Notes: generated from the sequence alone by a model not told the origin. A stretch of 62,503 nt of DNA from Chryseobacterium potabilaquae (GCF_902728265.1 NZ_CACVBR010000024.1:1-62503), one strand, 5' to 3'; counted from the first letter of the stretch, positions 27,261-37,884 are shown. Made by a program: numbers and translations.

Positions 27261-29840
27261 TTATTTTATTTTTTTTATCTCTTGCTTTATTTCTTGTACA
27301 TTCTTCTTCATTTTTTTCACATCTGAAACCACTTTTTTTAATTTACGTTCTTTCTTTTCTATATGTTTACTAATCAGGGTTTTCTTAAGTCCTAATTCTA
27401 TGCCTTTCCAAAACAAATTGAAGAAAGATTTTGTAGGATCGCGTTCTACTCCTTCAATCACAACTGTTTCAGGTAATTTGCTTGATGTTGATTTTACCAA
27501 AAGGTTAGCAACTGCAGTTAAAAGTCCTTTTTTCTCCTGATTATTCTTATCTAAAATAGCTACTTTCAAATCTTTGTGCCTCAAATTAAAACTTCCATTC
27601 AAGCCAAACGGATTTCCTTTGAAACTAAAAAGCATTTCTTGTATACTCCCGGTGGCCATAATGTGTAAATAAGGTCGGATAAAAGGATTAATTCCTCTTG
27701 CTGGCAAATTAATCGCTCTCCCAGAAATAGTAAAGACATCCTGTGTATCGGCTACATCAAAATTCCAGTTGACGGCTAAGGGTGCAAGTTTCATAAACGA
27801 ACAATTGATATCAATATCTACCAAAGTCGGTTTGCCTTTCATTTTTGCAGAGTTCAGATTCTTAACGTTCATATTAAAATTACTGAAAGTAAGCTTTCCT
27901 GGCCCCACACTTTCAGGAGTGTCTTCTTCGTATACCAAAACTGAACTTCTCACGTCCAAATTCTTAACGAATAGAGGAAGTTTTATAGATCTAAGCATTC
28001 CGGAATATAAAAGCTTTTCTTTCGGATCGTCTTTTGGAATTTTACTTCTGAAAATATTCGCATCAGCCTTTTGAATGGTTAGTTGAGATACATTAATAAA
28101 TTTGTTTTGTGAGAAAATATTCCAATCCCCTTCACCAAAAATCTTTTCCACTTTCAGATCATATAAATCTCTTTCAACTGGTATCATTTTAACAAAATGA
28201 GCCCTAGAAACAAGAGGTTTCATTGCAAAATTATCCACCTGAAAGCTATTTTTATCCCATTTCAAAAACATTACACTCAAACGATAAAACGTTGTATTAT
28301 ATCCTAAATTTTTCGTTGTAAAAATATAATCTTTTACATTTATTCCCAATCCTCCTGTTTTCGACTTTGAGGTAAATTCTATATTATTAAGGCTAGCATT
28401 AAGCTCATTAAGTTTTAATTCCTGATTATTTTTCTCATAAGATATATTGGCATTCTTTAATGTAACCTTTCTTATCAAAACCGGGAACTGTACCCCTGTT
28501 AAATCCGTTTTTTTATCTTTTCTACCTCGCTTACTTTCTTTAATAGTTCCATTACTATTTTCTACTAAAAGGTCTTTAACATCAATATTCAGTTTTTGAT
28601 TAATAAACTTTAATTTATTAAGATTAAAGGCTATATGATCAATACTTAAATTCGTCTTAGTTTCTTGTAAAGAAGAGTTATTTGATATGACTGAAATATT
28701 TCTTAATTCTCCACTTTTGGTATTTAAGGCAAGATCACCAATTTTATAATCCTCATGGTCGGAAAATAATATATCTTTCCCTGAAATCTGAAAATTTTTA
28801 AAGTCTAACGGAAAAGCTTCTTTTGTTTTTTTCTCATCCAGTTTTAGCTGATCCACTTTCATATTAATATTTTTAGCAAACACAGCGTTCGTTCCATCTG
28901 CCTTCACCACTTGAATTGCCCCATTATCCATATTCATTTCATTCAAGTTAATTTCAAAAGGAAAAAATTCATTGGACTTTTGAGGCAAAGCATTTGTTCT
29001 ATACACTGAAAAATTAGGATTCTGAAAATAAGCATGGGTAATAGAAATTTTATTGTTATCTAATACAACATTCTTAAACCTCATTTTTCTAATTTCCCCC
29101 TTAACCATGTTGGCTTTTCTTGAATAAAATCTTTTAAATTGATCAACAGTCAACAATGGGATCAACCTCAGACCTTCAATTGAAACTTGCCCGTTAATCG
29201 TTTCTACAGTCTTAATTTTTAAAGCATATATATTATTCGGACGAAAAAAGAAATTTCCTCCTTGAATATTATATTGATCGAAAATGATAGGAAGCTTATT
29301 TTTTACAGATTCTTCTGTCAACTGTAAATTTTCAACATATAAATCAAGAGGATCAACTGACAAAAGTTTCTGCCTTGTAGATTTAAAAATAGAAATTTTC
29401 CCTTTCCTAATAGTAATATTTTCAAACAAAAACTCTTTTCTTTTTTTGCCTGTTTTATGATCGACGGGTTTAGCTAATGTAACATCAAGATTAGGTCTGG
29501 CAAGTAAAAGATCTGAAGAATTAATTTCATCATTAAAAATAGCCTTATACATCCCAAATCTACTCATTCTTAAAGTATCAATTGTTCCTTGTAAACCGAG
29601 TATATTATCATTTTGAGGGTTTTTATTACTAATAGAGATCCCTGTTGAGAAAACACTTCCATTCCCTAGATCTACTTCTATTGTTTTATAAGAAATCTTA
29701 TAATCTGTATTATTTTTAATATAGTCAGGAAGCTGAGTTTTAAGCCAAAGATTCAATCCAAAGTTTGCTAATAAAAGAATTATAAACAAACCTCCGAAAA
29801 ACAACAACAACTTTCTAACCCATTTTTTCTTACTTCCCAT
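27261..29840 (-). CDS. AsmA-like / DUF748-type envelope protein
   Basis: 859 residues. It has a single N-terminal membrane anchor (about 8-30, RKLLLFFGGLFIILLLANFGL), then a very long repetitive beta-rich region with many short amphipathic strands and GTIDTLRMS / VQVDNFAMKPLV-type motifs. A Lys/Glu-rich coiled coil closes it (about 815-859). This layout fits the AsmA/TamB/DUF748 group of periplasmic bridge-like lipid-transfer proteins. The family is inferred from architecture rather than a specific motif. It is followed by hemF with about 50 nt between, possibly co-transcribed. Confidence 0.65.
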   Translation of the reverse strand: MGSKKKWVRKLLLFFGGLFIILLLANFGLNLWLKTQLPDYIKNNTDYKISYKTIEVDLGNGSVFSTGISISNKNPQNDNILGLQGTIDTLRMSRFGMYKAIFNDEINSSDLLLARPNLDVTLAKPVDHKTGKKRKEFLFENITIRKGKISIFKSTRQKLLSVDPLDLYVENLQLTEESVKNKLPIIFDQYNIQGGNFFFRPNNIYALKIKTVETINGQVSIEGLRLIPLLTVDQFKRFYSRKANMVKGEIRKMRFKNVVLDNNKISITHAYFQNPNFSVYRTNALPQKSNEFFPFEINLNEMNMDNGAIQVVKADGTNAVFAKNINMKVDQLKLDEKKTKEAFPLDFKNFQISGKDILFSDHEDYKIGDLALNTKSGELRNISVISNNSSLQETKTNLSIDHIAFNLNKLKFINQKLNIDVKDLLVENSNGTIKESKRGRKDKKTDLTGVQFPVLIRKVTLKNANISYEKNNQELKLNELNASLNNIEFTSKSKTGGLGINVKDYIFTTKNLGYNTTFYRLSVMFLKWDKNSFQVDNFAMKPLVSRAHFVKMIPVERDLYDLKVEKIFGEGDWNIFSQNKFINVSQLTIQKADANIFRSKIPKDDPKEKLLYSGMLRSIKLPLFVKNLDVRSSVLVYEEDTPESVGPGKLTFSNFNMNVKNLNSAKMKGKPTLVDIDINCSFMKLAPLAVNWNFDVADTQDVFTISGRAINLPARGINPFIRPYLHIMATGSIQEMLFSFKGNPFGLNGSFNLRHKDLKVAILDKNNQEKKGLLTAVANLLVKSTSSKLPETVVIEGVERDPTKSFFNLFWKGIELGLKKTLISKHIEKKERKLKKVVSDVKKMKKNVQEIKQEIKKIK

Positions 29841-29866
29841 TTGACTAAATTACCAATAATCTATTG

Positions 29867-30664
29867 TTATTTATGGATACTCAAATCAATCACATATCCT
29901 TCATGTCCTCTTACATTTATAAAATCACCTCCTTCAAAACCAAGATACTGGCCTTTAATTCCGGTTAGCCTTCCTCTAAATTCCGGTTTCTTATCTAGTG
30001 TAAAAGAACTTACTTTTTTGGGCCTCTCAAAAGGATAATCAAATCTCCACATGTTTTCTCCTTCACTATAAAACTTTTGAAAATCTTCAGGAAAATACTC
30101 CTTTATCTTTCGTTGAAAATCTGCTAGATCCACGTCATCTTCTAAATCATCTTGAAGCATTTTTTTCCAGCTGGTTTTATCCGGAATATGCTGCTTTAAT
30201 GCAACCTCTATCATTCCCGCCTCATATCGGTTTTCTGTTCTTGCAATTGGCAATGCAAATGTTGCTCCTTGATCAATCCATCTAGTAGGCACTTGGGTAT
30301 TTCTTGTTACCCCCACTTTCACATCTCCTGTATAAGCTAAATAAACAGTATGGGGTTGCAATTGGATTTCTTTTTCAACTTCTAAATCTCGTTCAGCAAT
30401 TCCTAAATGTGCCGTAGATAGCTCCGGTCGAATAATAGTATCACTAGCATAAGGACTTTCAAAAAAACAGTTTTTACAAAACCCCATTCTATATATTACC
30501 TTATTTTCCCCGCAGTTTACACATTGGAAACCACTATGTTTTATCGTTAATTCTTTCCCAATCAATTCATTCATATGAATAAGATCTCCCGAAAGATTAA
30601 GATAATACTGGATCGGTTTACCATCAAAACTTGTCATTTTTAAAATTTGCCCTTGAAACTGCAT
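29867..30664 (-). CDS. DUF2797 domain-containing protein
   Basis: 265 residues. The N-terminal half contains a zinc-ribbon-like CVNCGENKVIYRMGFCKNC (C-x2-C...C-x2-C, about residues 47-66), and then HTVYLAYTGDVKVGVTR and RWIDQGATFALPIARTENRYEAG, which recall GIY-YIG-like folds noted for DUF2797. Function unknown. It is divergent from the epimerase gene, and 26 nt separate it from the AsmA-like gene downstream, so one transcript is likely. Confidence 0.8.
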   Translation of the reverse strand: MQFQGQILKMTSFDGKPIQYYLNLSGDLIHMNELIGKELTIKHSGFQCVNCGENKVIYRMGFCKNCFFESPYASDTIIRPELSTAHLGIAERDLEVEKEIQLQPHTVYLAYTGDVKVGVTRNTQVPTRWIDQGATFALPIARTENRYEAGMIEVALKQHIPDKTSWKKMLQDDLEDDVDLADFQRKIKEYFPEDFQKFYSEGENMWRFDYPFERPKKVSSFTLDKKPEFRGRLTGIKGQYLGFEGGDFINVRGHEGYVIDLSIHK

Positions 30665-30721
30665 ACTATATCACTTTTTTAAGTAAATTTAATGATTATA
30701 TTTTTACACAAAGTAAATTTA

Positions 30722-30729
30722 TATTTTTG
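30722..30729 (+). promoter_or_regulatory. -7 promoter element of the epimerase gene
   Basis: TATTTTTG, exact TAnnTTTG, 21 nt before the ATG. It supports the chosen start over an in-frame ATG 120 nt upstream, which would lie in front of this element. Confidence 0.45.
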
Positions 30730-30750
30730 TTGTTACAGAAAAAATCACAA

Positions 30751-31776
30751 ATGAATTATCTTGTTACTGGAGGAAGTGGATTTATTGGTTCCCATCTTAT
30801 TGAACAATTATTACAAAATGGACATTCTGTCATAAACATTGACAATTTCGATGATTTTTATAGCTATCATATAAAAATTAAGAATACTTTAGAGTCTATT
30901 CAAAATTTTTCAGAATTTGATTTCACAAATAAGAAAGATGATGATATCAAAAAATTAATTTCCCTATCTCAATCAGATCATTACAAGCTTTATTATCAAG
31001 ATATAAGAGATAAAAAAGGGCTCGAAAACATTTTTAAAAACCATACAATTGACTTAGTTATACATTTAGCCGCACTTGCCGGTGTTCGGCCTTCCATTGA
31101 AAGCCCCTTAGAATATGAAGAAGTTAACATTCGGGGAACGATGAATCTTTGGGAGATTTGTAAAGATTTGGGTATAAAAAAATTTATATGTGCATCTTCA
31201 TCAAGCGTGTACGGAAATAACAAAAAGATACCCTTTACCGAGACCGATAATGTAGACACTCCCATCTCACCATATGCAGCTACCAAAAAATGTGGAGAGG
31301 TGCTAGGACACGTGTATCACGACCTATATCGCATTGATATGATTCAATTACGGTTTTTCACTGTGTATGGTCCTCGACAAAGGCCTGATCTTGCTATTCA
31401 TAAGTTCACGAAACTTATTTCAGAAGATAAAGAAATCCCTTTTTACGGCGATGGAACAACGGCTAGAGACTACACCTATATAGATGATATCATTGATGGG
31501 ATTACTAAATCTATTCATTACATAGAGAACAATCACAATGTATATGAAATTATTAATTTAGGAGAGAACCAAGTCATTAATCTGAATGAGATGCTCTCTA
31601 CTATTGAGCATAATCTTGGGAAAATTGCCCTTAAAAAAAATCTTCCAATGCAACCTGGAGATGTTCAAAAGACGAATGCCGATATTACAAAAGCAAAGGC
31701 TTTAATCGGCTATAAACCTGCCATAAACTTCCAAAATGGCATAAAAAAATTTGTGGAATGGTTTTTGAGAAAATGA
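30751..31776 (+). CDS. NAD-dependent epimerase, probable UDP-glucuronate 4-epimerase
   Basis: 341 residues, extended SDR fold. GGSGFIGSHL (about 7-16) binds NAD. Catalytic Ser-rich ASSSSVYG, Y and K of SPYAATKK, and RFFTVYGPRQRPDLAIHKFTKLI follow. The last signature is typical of the CapI/UDP-glucuronate 4-epimerase branch rather than GalE. It would interconvert UDP-glucuronate and UDP-galacturonate for surface glycans. It stands outside any polysaccharide cluster. The start is the ATG right at the Rossmann strand. Confidence 0.82.
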   Translation: MNYLVTGGSGFIGSHLIEQLLQNGHSVINIDNFDDFYSYHIKIKNTLESIQNFSEFDFTNKKDDDIKKLISLSQSDHYKLYYQDIRDKKGLENIFKNHTIDLVIHLAALAGVRPSIESPLEYEEVNIRGTMNLWEICKDLGIKKFICASSSSVYGNNKKIPFTETDNVDTPISPYAATKKCGEVLGHVYHDLYRIDMIQLRFFTVYGPRQRPDLAIHKFTKLISEDKEIPFYGDGTTARDYTYIDDIIDGITKSIHYIENNHNVYEIINLGENQVINLNEMLSTIEHNLGKIALKKNLPMQPGDVQKTNADITKAKALIGYKPAINFQNGIKKFVEWFLRK

Positions 31777-31809
31777 CTTCTTAGTAGGTTCTTACACACA
31801 GCTATAAAA

Positions 31810-31828
31810 ATGGCTCAAGGAGAGCCAT
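31810..31828 (+). terminator. Weak terminator-like hairpin
   Basis: 7-bp perfect stem (ATGGCTC/GAGCCAT) with 5-nt loop behind the epimerase gene; the tail is A-rich rather than T-rich. Confidence 0.4.
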
Positions 31829-31895
31829 GAGAAAAAATTAAATAAAAAGAATTGAAAATCAGGTATAAAAAAGCATATAATATGAGCTATTTTTA

Positions 31896-31903
31896 TACTT
31901 TTG
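31896..31903 (+). promoter_or_regulatory. -7 promoter element of the DUF2795 gene
   Basis: TACTTTTG, exact TAnnTTTG, 17 nt ahead of the start codon. Confidence 0.45.
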
Positions 31904-31920
31904 CAAAAAATTAGAAAATT

Positions 31921-32142
31921 ATGTACTGGACATTAGAATTAGCTTCATATTTAAGTGACGCACCTTGGCCAATGACTAAAGCAGAACTTATTGATTATGC
32001 AATCAGAACTGGTGCACCTATGGAAGTAGTGGAAAACCTTCAGGCCATTGAGGATGAAGGAGAAATTTATGAGTCTATTGAAGAAGTTTGGAGTGATTAT
32101 CCTACGGATGAAGACTTCCTATGGAACGAAGACGAATATTAA
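31921..32142 (+). CDS. DUF2795 domain-containing small protein
   Basis: 73 residues, strongly acidic. It contains LASYLSDAPWPMTKAELIDYA and GAPMEVVENLQAIEDEGEIYESIEEVW, the DUF2795 pattern (P-x-x-k-x-e-L-i-x-y-A ... v-l-x-l-x-d-x-x-Y). The family is small and helical, with no established role. It has its own promoter and terminator and lies just ahead of secA. Confidence 0.85.
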   Translation: MYWTLELASYLSDAPWPMTKAELIDYAIRTGAPMEVVENLQAIEDEGEIYESIEEVWSDYPTDEDFLWNEDEY

Positions 32143-32152
32143 TATAGCAATG

Positions 32153-32180
32153 AGCTTTAGGCCTCGCTTAGAGCTTTTTT
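32153..32180 (+). terminator. Terminator after the DUF2795 gene
   Basis: 10-bp stem with two G-U pairs (32153-32162 with 32166-32175), 3-nt loop, followed by T5. It separates this gene from the secA promoter. Confidence 0.75.
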
Positions 32181-32195
32181 GCCTTCTTTATATAC

Positions 32196-32266
32196 TAATT
32201 TTGCACGATAAGCGTGTTATTAAAAACGCTTAAAGCATATCGCTTTAGGCATAAAGCAAAAAATTT
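32196..32266 (+). promoter_or_regulatory. secA promoter and structured 5' leader
   Basis: An exact -7 element TAATTTTG (32196-32203) precedes about 60 nt of leader. The leader can form two consecutive small hairpins, AAGCG/CGCTT around 32210-32232 and AAAGC/GCTTT around 32233-32247. No open frame resembling SecM is present in it. Confidence 0.45.
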
Positions 32267-35200
32267 ATGAGTTTTTTAAACAAAGTTCTTAAAGGGTTTT
32301 TGGGAGACAAAAAAGCGCAGGACCTAAAAGAAGTAAAAAAAGTTGTCACAAAAATCAAAGCTGTTGAACCTAATATTCAGCAATTGTCTGATGACGGTTT
32401 AAGAGAAAAAACAGCTGAGTTTAAAGAGAATATTAAATCTTCAACCAGTAAAATAACTGCCCAAATAGAGCAAATACAGGAGCAAATAAAAACATCACCC
32501 AATGTTGATGAAAAAGAAGCTCTTTTCTCCAAGATAGAAGCTCTCAAGAAAGAATCTTACGAAATAGAAGAAAAAGTTTTGAGCCAAATTCTTCCGGAGG
32601 CTTTTGCATTAGTAAAAGAAACAGCAAGAAGATGGGCACAAAATGGAGAAATTCGTGTGACAGCAAATGATTGGGACAGAGAATTGGCTGCCGCAGGAAA
32701 AGACTTTATTGAAATCCAAGGGAATACAGCTATTTGGAAAAACTCATGGGATGCTGCGGGAACAGCAGTCATATGGGATATGGTTCATTATGATGTTCAA
32801 TTTATTGGAGGAGTTATTCTTCACAGTGGTAAAATTGCTGAGATGGCTACTGGTGAAGGTAAAACGCTAGTAGGTACATTACCAATTTTCTTAAATGCTC
32901 TCCCTGAAAGAGGGGTGCATGTAGTAACTGTAAATGATTACCTTGCCAAAAGAGACTCTGCTTGGATGGGACCTCTTTATCAGTTCCATGGCATGTCTAT
33001 CGATTGTATTGATAATCATCAGCCTAATTCAGATGGAAGAAGAAAAGCATACCAATCAGATATTACTTACGGAACAAATAATGAGTTTGGATTCGACTAC
33101 CTAAGGGATAACATGGTAACTTCTCCTTCTGAATTAGTACAAGGAGAGCTAAACTTTGCTATCGTTGATGAAGTTGACTCTGTATTGGTAGATGACGCCA
33201 GGACACCATTAATTATTTCCGGGCCTGTTCCACAAGGCGACAGACAGGAATTTGATGTATTAAAACCATCTATTGATAGAATCGTTGAGGTTCAAAAGAA
33301 AACGGTTTCCGCTATTTTTAATGAAGCAAAAAAATTAATTGCAGCAGGAAATACAAAAGAAGGTGGATTTAAATTACTACAAGCTTATAGAGGTCTTCCT
33401 AAAAACAGACAACTCATTAAGTTCTTATCAGAAAGCGGAAATAGAGCTTTGCTCCAAAAAGTAGAAGCTCAATATATGCAGGACAATAACCGTGAGATGC
33501 CCACCGTAGATAAAGATCTTTATTTTGTAATTGAAGAAAAGAACAATCAGGTTGATCTTACGGACAAAGGTGTTGAGTATATGTCACAAGGAAATTCCGA
33601 TCCTAATTTCTTTGTTCTTCCGGATATAGGAACTGAAATCGCAGAAGTAGAAGCTAAAAACTTATCTAAAGAAGAAGAGTTTGAAGCTAAAGAAAAACTT
33701 TTCTCTGATTTTGCTGAAAAATCAGAAAGAGTTCATACTATGAGCCAATTATTAAAGGCCTATACATTATTTGAAAAAGATGACGAATATGTAGTAATTG
33801 ATGGAGAGGTAAAAATTGTTGATGAACAAACTGGCCGTATCATGGAAGGGCGTCGCTACTCAGATGGTCTTCACCAAGCCATTGAAGCGAAGGAAAATGT
33901 AAAAATTGAGGCAGCAACTCAAACTTTTGCCACGATTACTCTTCAGAATTATTTCCGTATGTATAATAAACTTGCGGGAATGACAGGAACCGCAGAAACG
34001 GAAGCTGGTGAATTATGGGAAATCTACAAATTAGATGTCGTAGTAATTCCCACCAATCGTGCTATTTTAAGACATGACAGACAAGATTTAGTATATAAAA
34101 CTAATAGAGAAAAATATAACGCTGTTATTGAAGAAGTTGAAAAGCTAACCGCAGAAGGAAGACCCGTACTTGTTGGTACTACTTCCGTTGAAATTTCTCA
34201 ATTACTATCAAAAGCTTTACAACTAAGAAAGGTTCAGCATCAGGTATTGAATGCAAAACTTCACAAAAAGGAAGCAGAAATTGTAGCTGAGGCCGGAAGA
34301 CCAGGAGTTGTAACCATTGCAACAAACATGGCAGGTCGTGGTACCGATATTAAGTTGACAAAAGAAGTAAAAGATGCCGGAGGTTTAGCCATCATAGGTA
34401 CTGAAAGACATGACTCAAGACGTGTTGACAGACAGCTTAGAGGTAGAGCCGGACGTCAAGGAGATCCTGGAAGTTCTCAATTCTATGTATCTCTTGAAGA
34501 TAATCTAATGCGTTTATTTGGTTCTGAAAGAATTGCTAAAATGATGGATAGAATGGGTCATAAAGACGGTGAAGTAATTCAACATTCTATGATTACCAAA
34601 TCTATTGAAAGAGCTCAGAAAAAAGTAGAGGAAAATAACTTTGGAATAAGAAAGAGACTTCTTGAGTATGATGATGTCATGAATAAACAGCGTGATGTCA
34701 TTTATAAAAGAAGAAAGAATGCTCTATTTGGAGATCATTTGAAGTATGACATTGCCAATATGATCTTTGATGTGGCTAACTCTCTTGTGGTTAAAGGAAG
34801 GGCTAATGGAAACTATAAAGATTTCGAATATGAAATCATTAAAACGTTTACCATGGAATCTCCTATTTCTGAAAATGATTTTAAGAGCAAAAGTATACAA
34901 GATCTTACCAATGCTTTATTCAACGCAGCTCAGGAAGATTATCAAATGAAGCTTAATTTATTAAAGGATAAGTCATTCCCAATCATTGAAAATGTATATC
35001 AAAACCAAGGAGCCATGTTCAAAATGATCCAAGTTCCATTTAGTGATGGACATAAGACCATGACTATTGTTACTGATCTAAAAGAAGCATTCGAAACTAA
35101 ATGTGATAGCTTAATCAATGATTTTGAAAAGAATATTACTTTAGCTATTATTGATGAAAATTGGAAACTACACCTTAGAGAAATGGACGATCTAAGAAGA

Positions 35201-35341
35201 TCTTCACAAGGTGCTGTTTATGAGCAGAAAGACCCACTCGTAATTTACAAACAAGAGTCTTTCCACTTATTCAGTGAAATGATTGATAAACTCAATAAAG
35301 AGATTATTTCGTTCTTATACAAGGGTGAAATTCCTTCTTAA
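32267..35341 (+). CDS. secA: Preprotein translocase ATPase SecA (Bacteroidota long form)
   Basis: 1024 residues. Walker A TGEGKT is at 195-200, about 90 residues later than in E. coli. The reason is a coiled-coil insertion (about 55-105) and a second insertion (about 125-175) ahead of [26 protein letters not shown], the [18 protein letters not shown] and [10 protein letters not shown] motifs and [18 protein letters not shown] are intact. The protein ends FLYKGEIPS, without the Cys-rich SEC-C zinc tail that binds SecB. It drives protein export through SecYEG. Followed by a strong terminator. Confidence 0.98.
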   Translation: MSFLNKVLKGFLGDKKAQDLKEVKKVVTKIKAVEPNIQQLSDDGLREKTAEFKENIKSSTSKITAQIEQIQEQIKTSPNVDEKEALFSKIEALKKESYEIEEKVLSQILPEAFALVKETARRWAQNGEIRVTANDWDRELAAAGKDFIEIQGNTAIWKNSWDAAGTAVIWDMVHYDVQFIGGVILHSGKIAEMATGEGKTLVGTLPIFLNALPERGVHVVTVNDYLAKRDSAWMGPLYQFHGMSIDCIDNHQPNSDGRRKAYQSDITYGTNNEFGFDYLRDNMVTSPSELVQGELNFAIVDEVDSVLVDDARTPLIISGPVPQGDRQEFDVLKPSIDRIVEVQKKTVSAIFNEAKKLIAAGNTKEGGFKLLQAYRGLPKNRQLIKFLSESGNRALLQKVEAQYMQDNNREMPTVDKDLYFVIEEKNNQVDLTDKGVEYMSQGNSDPNFFVLPDIGTEIAEVEAKNLSKEEEFEAKEKLFSDFAEKSERVHTMSQLLKAYTLFEKDDEYVVIDGEVKIVDEQTGRIMEGRRYSDGLHQAIEAKENVKIEAATQTFATITLQNYFRMYNKLAGMTGTAETEAGELWEIYKLDVVVIPTNRAILRHDRQDLVYKTNREKYNAVIEEVEKLTAEGRPVLVGTTSVEISQLLSKALQLRKVQHQVLNAKLHKKEAEIVAEAGRPGVVTIATNMAGRGTDIKLTKEVKDAGGLAIIGTERHDSRRVDRQLRGRAGRQGDPGSSQFYVSLEDNLMRLFGSERIAKMMDRMGHKDGEVIQHSMITKSIERAQKKVEENNFGIRKRLLEYDDVMNKQRDVIYKRRKNALFGDHLKYDIANMIFDVANSLVVKGRANGNYKDFEYEIIKTFTMESPISENDFKSKSIQDLTNALFNAAQEDYQMKLNLLKDKSFPIIENVYQNQGAMFKMIQVPFSDGHKTMTIVTDLKEAFETKCDSLINDFEKNITLAIIDENWKLHLREMDDLRRSSQGAVYEQKDPLVIYKQESFHLFSEMIDKLNKEIISFLYKGEIPS

Positions 35342-35361
35342 AAAAATCAAAATACACATAT

Positions 35362-35400
35362 AAAAAACGCATCATTTTTCAATGATGCGTTTTTTATTTT
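35362..35400 (+). terminator. Terminator of secA
   Basis: 15-bp perfect stem (35362-35376 with 35381-35395), 4-nt loop, T-rich tail. Confidence 0.92.
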
Positions 35401-35478
35401 ATGAAATCAATATTACAATTCATATTAATTACATGATAAATATCAACTTTGTTTTTAATTTAGAATAATTAAAAACAA

Positions 35479-35659
35479 TATATTTGCAAAAATATTTAGT
35501 TATTGATATCAGAAATATTCGCCCCAGAATTATTATTTCTAGACAGAATATCATAGAGGTTCAATTTATAGTAATAAAAAAATTCAATCTCTAATATTGA
35601 AAAGTAAGTATTACATCAATTAAAAAGAAAATAATATACTAAGGATTTACTACATCAAA
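35479..35659 (+). promoter_or_regulatory. Promoter and long 5' leader of the siderophore receptor
   Basis: An exact -7 element TATATTTG (35479-35486) lies about 170 nt before the start codon. The leader contains an imperfect 13-bp stem with one mismatch and one G-U pair (35555-35567 with 35580-35592, 12-nt loop). The stretch between 35401 and 35478 is AT-rich with no recognised site, and no convincing Fur box is visible. Confidence 0.4.
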
Positions 35660-37798
35660 ATGAGAAAACTTACAGTAGCAGCAACATTTTTTGCAACAAC
35701 CATGGCATTTGCCCAACAACAAGATTCTATAAAATCTAATGATATTGAAGAAGTAATCGTAAATGGAAAGTATTACAAAAAATATGTTGAAAAAGAAGGT
35801 TCTTCATCTATGAGATTAGATGAAGCTTTAATAAAAATTCCTCAAAATATTTCCATCATTACCAATAGAGCCTTAGAAGACCAACAAGTTACCACACTTA
35901 GCGATGGGGTACTTAGGAATGTATCTGGTGCACAAAGATTAGAACATTGGGGAGATATGTATACAAGAGTAAATATGAGAGGTTCGAGAGCGGCAGCCTT
36001 CATGAACGGGGTGAATGTAACTTCAAACTGGGGTCCTCTAAGTGAAGATATGTCATTCGTCGATCATATTGAATTTATTAAAGGGCCTTCAGGTTTTTTA
36101 ATGTCAAATGGCGAGCCTAGTGGGATCTACAATATTGTTACTAAAAAGCCTACCGGACAATCATTAAATGGATCAGCAAGAGTAACATTAGGTAGCTTTA
36201 ATATGTATAGAGGAGAAACAGATGTGGATACAAAAATTACTGACAAAGTTTCATTCAGATTAAATTTAATGGCTCAGAATAAAAACAGTTTCAGAAAATA
36301 TGAATTTAATGATAGATATATTATCAACCCATCCTTAAAAGTAAACCTTACAGATAAAACAACTTTGACCGCAGAATATATATACCAAAAGGCAAAAATG
36401 TCCGAGGTAGGTTCTGCTTATGTATTTAGCTATGAGGGGTACGCCACTAAACCGGTAGACTATACAATGACAGATCCTGGTATAGACCCAACCAATGTTG
36501 ACAACAATACCGTAAATATTAATTTACAACATACTTTTAACGAAAATTGGAAATTAACTTCTCAACTAACTTATATTAATGAATACACTTTAGGGAGTGA
36601 TATATGGCCTTCTAAATTTTCACCCAATGGCGAAATGATCAGAACGCTCTATTTTTGGGAAGCAAGTAATGTCATGAAATTCGGTCAGGTGTTCTTAAAT
36701 GGGTATGTTAAAACAGGTAATATTTCCCATAAAATATTAACCGGGCTAGACTTAGGCTCAAAAAAATATCTGGCAGACTGGAATCAATGGCATGATTTGG
36801 ATACAAATTCGGAGCCTTTTAATATAAATTCAACAACCTACGCTCCTCCATCTAACGGATATGCCGAGTTTAATACCAGCACATCATTAGAAAGTAGAGC
36901 TACACCATTGGGAACTATTGAACAAAATTATACAGGTATATATGTACAAGATGAATTAGGTTTCTTGGATGATGCTTTGAGAGTAACATTGGCCGCACGT
37001 TACACCAATGTAAAAGAAAACTCTTATGGTACCCAAGCCGAGGCAGATAAAATCTCCCCTCGTATAGGTGTTAGCTATTCCATTGATAGTAATACTTCCG
37101 TGTATGGATTATATGATCAATCTTTTACCCCACAAGCAGGTTTGTTCAGATCAGGGGGAATCCCTAAACCCATTACAGGAAACAACATGGAAATTGGAGT
37201 AAAAAGGGATTGGTTTAATGGAAAATGGAACACAACATTATCATTATATAACATTATAAAGAGAAATGAAACAGTAAATGATCCTTTGAACAAAATAAAT
37301 GCAGAAAACTTTGTCATTGATTTAGGCAAAACAAGAGTACAAGGTATTGAATTTGATCTTAAAGGTGAAATTACTAAAGGGTTCAATGCTATCTTCAATT
37401 ATGCTTTCACAGAAAATAAAATTACAGAATCGAATGATCCAGCAGAAAACCCGGTAGGAAAAAGAATTCCTGGCTATGCTAAACACACTGCAAATGGATG
37501 GTTGAATTATACCTTTACTAACGGTACATTAGAAGGGTTTGGATTAAGCTTTGGAGGAACATATATGGCCGATAGAAGTACTTGGGCTTGGGCAAATACC
37601 GCTGCACAAAAAGATCTTGATGATTATGTAAAATTTGATGCAGGTCTTTCTTGGGAAAATACAAAATTCAGGGTAGGATTAAATGTATTTAATGTATTCA
37701 ATAGATATCTATATTCAGGATCTCCTTATGGAAATTATTACTACTATCAGGCAGAAGCTCCAAGGAATTTCAGAGTATCAATAGGATATAAATTTTAA
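35660..37798 (+). CDS. TonB-dependent siderophore receptor
   Basis: 712 residues. A signal peptide (about 1-18, ending MAFAQ) and TonB box (IEEVIVNGKYY) precede a plug with ALIKIPQNISIITNRALEDQQ, VNMRGSRAAAFMNGVNV and HIEFIKGPSGFLMSNGEPSGIYNIVTKKP. That is the FpvA/FhuE-type pattern of siderophore receptors. The barrel ends NFRVSIGYKF. It imports ferric-siderophore across the outer membrane with TonB energy. The neighbouring PepSY membrane protein gene supports an iron role. Cognate siderophore unknown; no biosynthesis genes nearby. Confidence 0.92.
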   Translation: MRKLTVAATFFATTMAFAQQQDSIKSNDIEEVIVNGKYYKKYVEKEGSSSMRLDEALIKIPQNISIITNRALEDQQVTTLSDGVLRNVSGAQRLEHWGDMYTRVNMRGSRAAAFMNGVNVTSNWGPLSEDMSFVDHIEFIKGPSGFLMSNGEPSGIYNIVTKKPTGQSLNGSARVTLGSFNMYRGETDVDTKITDKVSFRLNLMAQNKNSFRKYEFNDRYIINPSLKVNLTDKTTLTAEYIYQKAKMSEVGSAYVFSYEGYATKPVDYTMTDPGIDPTNVDNNTVNINLQHTFNENWKLTSQLTYINEYTLGSDIWPSKFSPNGEMIRTLYFWEASNVMKFGQVFLNGYVKTGNISHKILTGLDLGSKKYLADWNQWHDLDTNSEPFNINSTTYAPPSNGYAEFNTSTSLESRATPLGTIEQNYTGIYVQDELGFLDDALRVTLAARYTNVKENSYGTQAEADKISPRIGVSYSIDSNTSVYGLYDQSFTPQAGLFRSGGIPKPITGNNMEIGVKRDWFNGKWNTTLSLYNIIKRNETVNDPLNKINAENFVIDLGKTRVQGIEFDLKGEITKGFNAIFNYAFTENKITESNDPAENPVGKRIPGYAKHTANGWLNYTFTNGTLEGFGLSFGGTYMADRSTWAWANTAAQKDLDDYVKFDAGLSWENTKFRVGLNVFNVFNRYLYSGSPYGNYYYYQAEAPRNFRVSIGYKF

Positions 37799-37884
37799 AT
37801 CATTAAAAATTAATCGTTAGATAGGCTAATTTTTTACAATGAATAAAAAGTATTATCATAAAATAAATTTTTATTAACAAAAAT

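Noticed and set aside
35401..35659. Fur box upstream of the siderophore receptor
   Set aside because: Only scattered AT-rich ATTnnnAAT-like words; no 19-bp palindrome close to the consensus.
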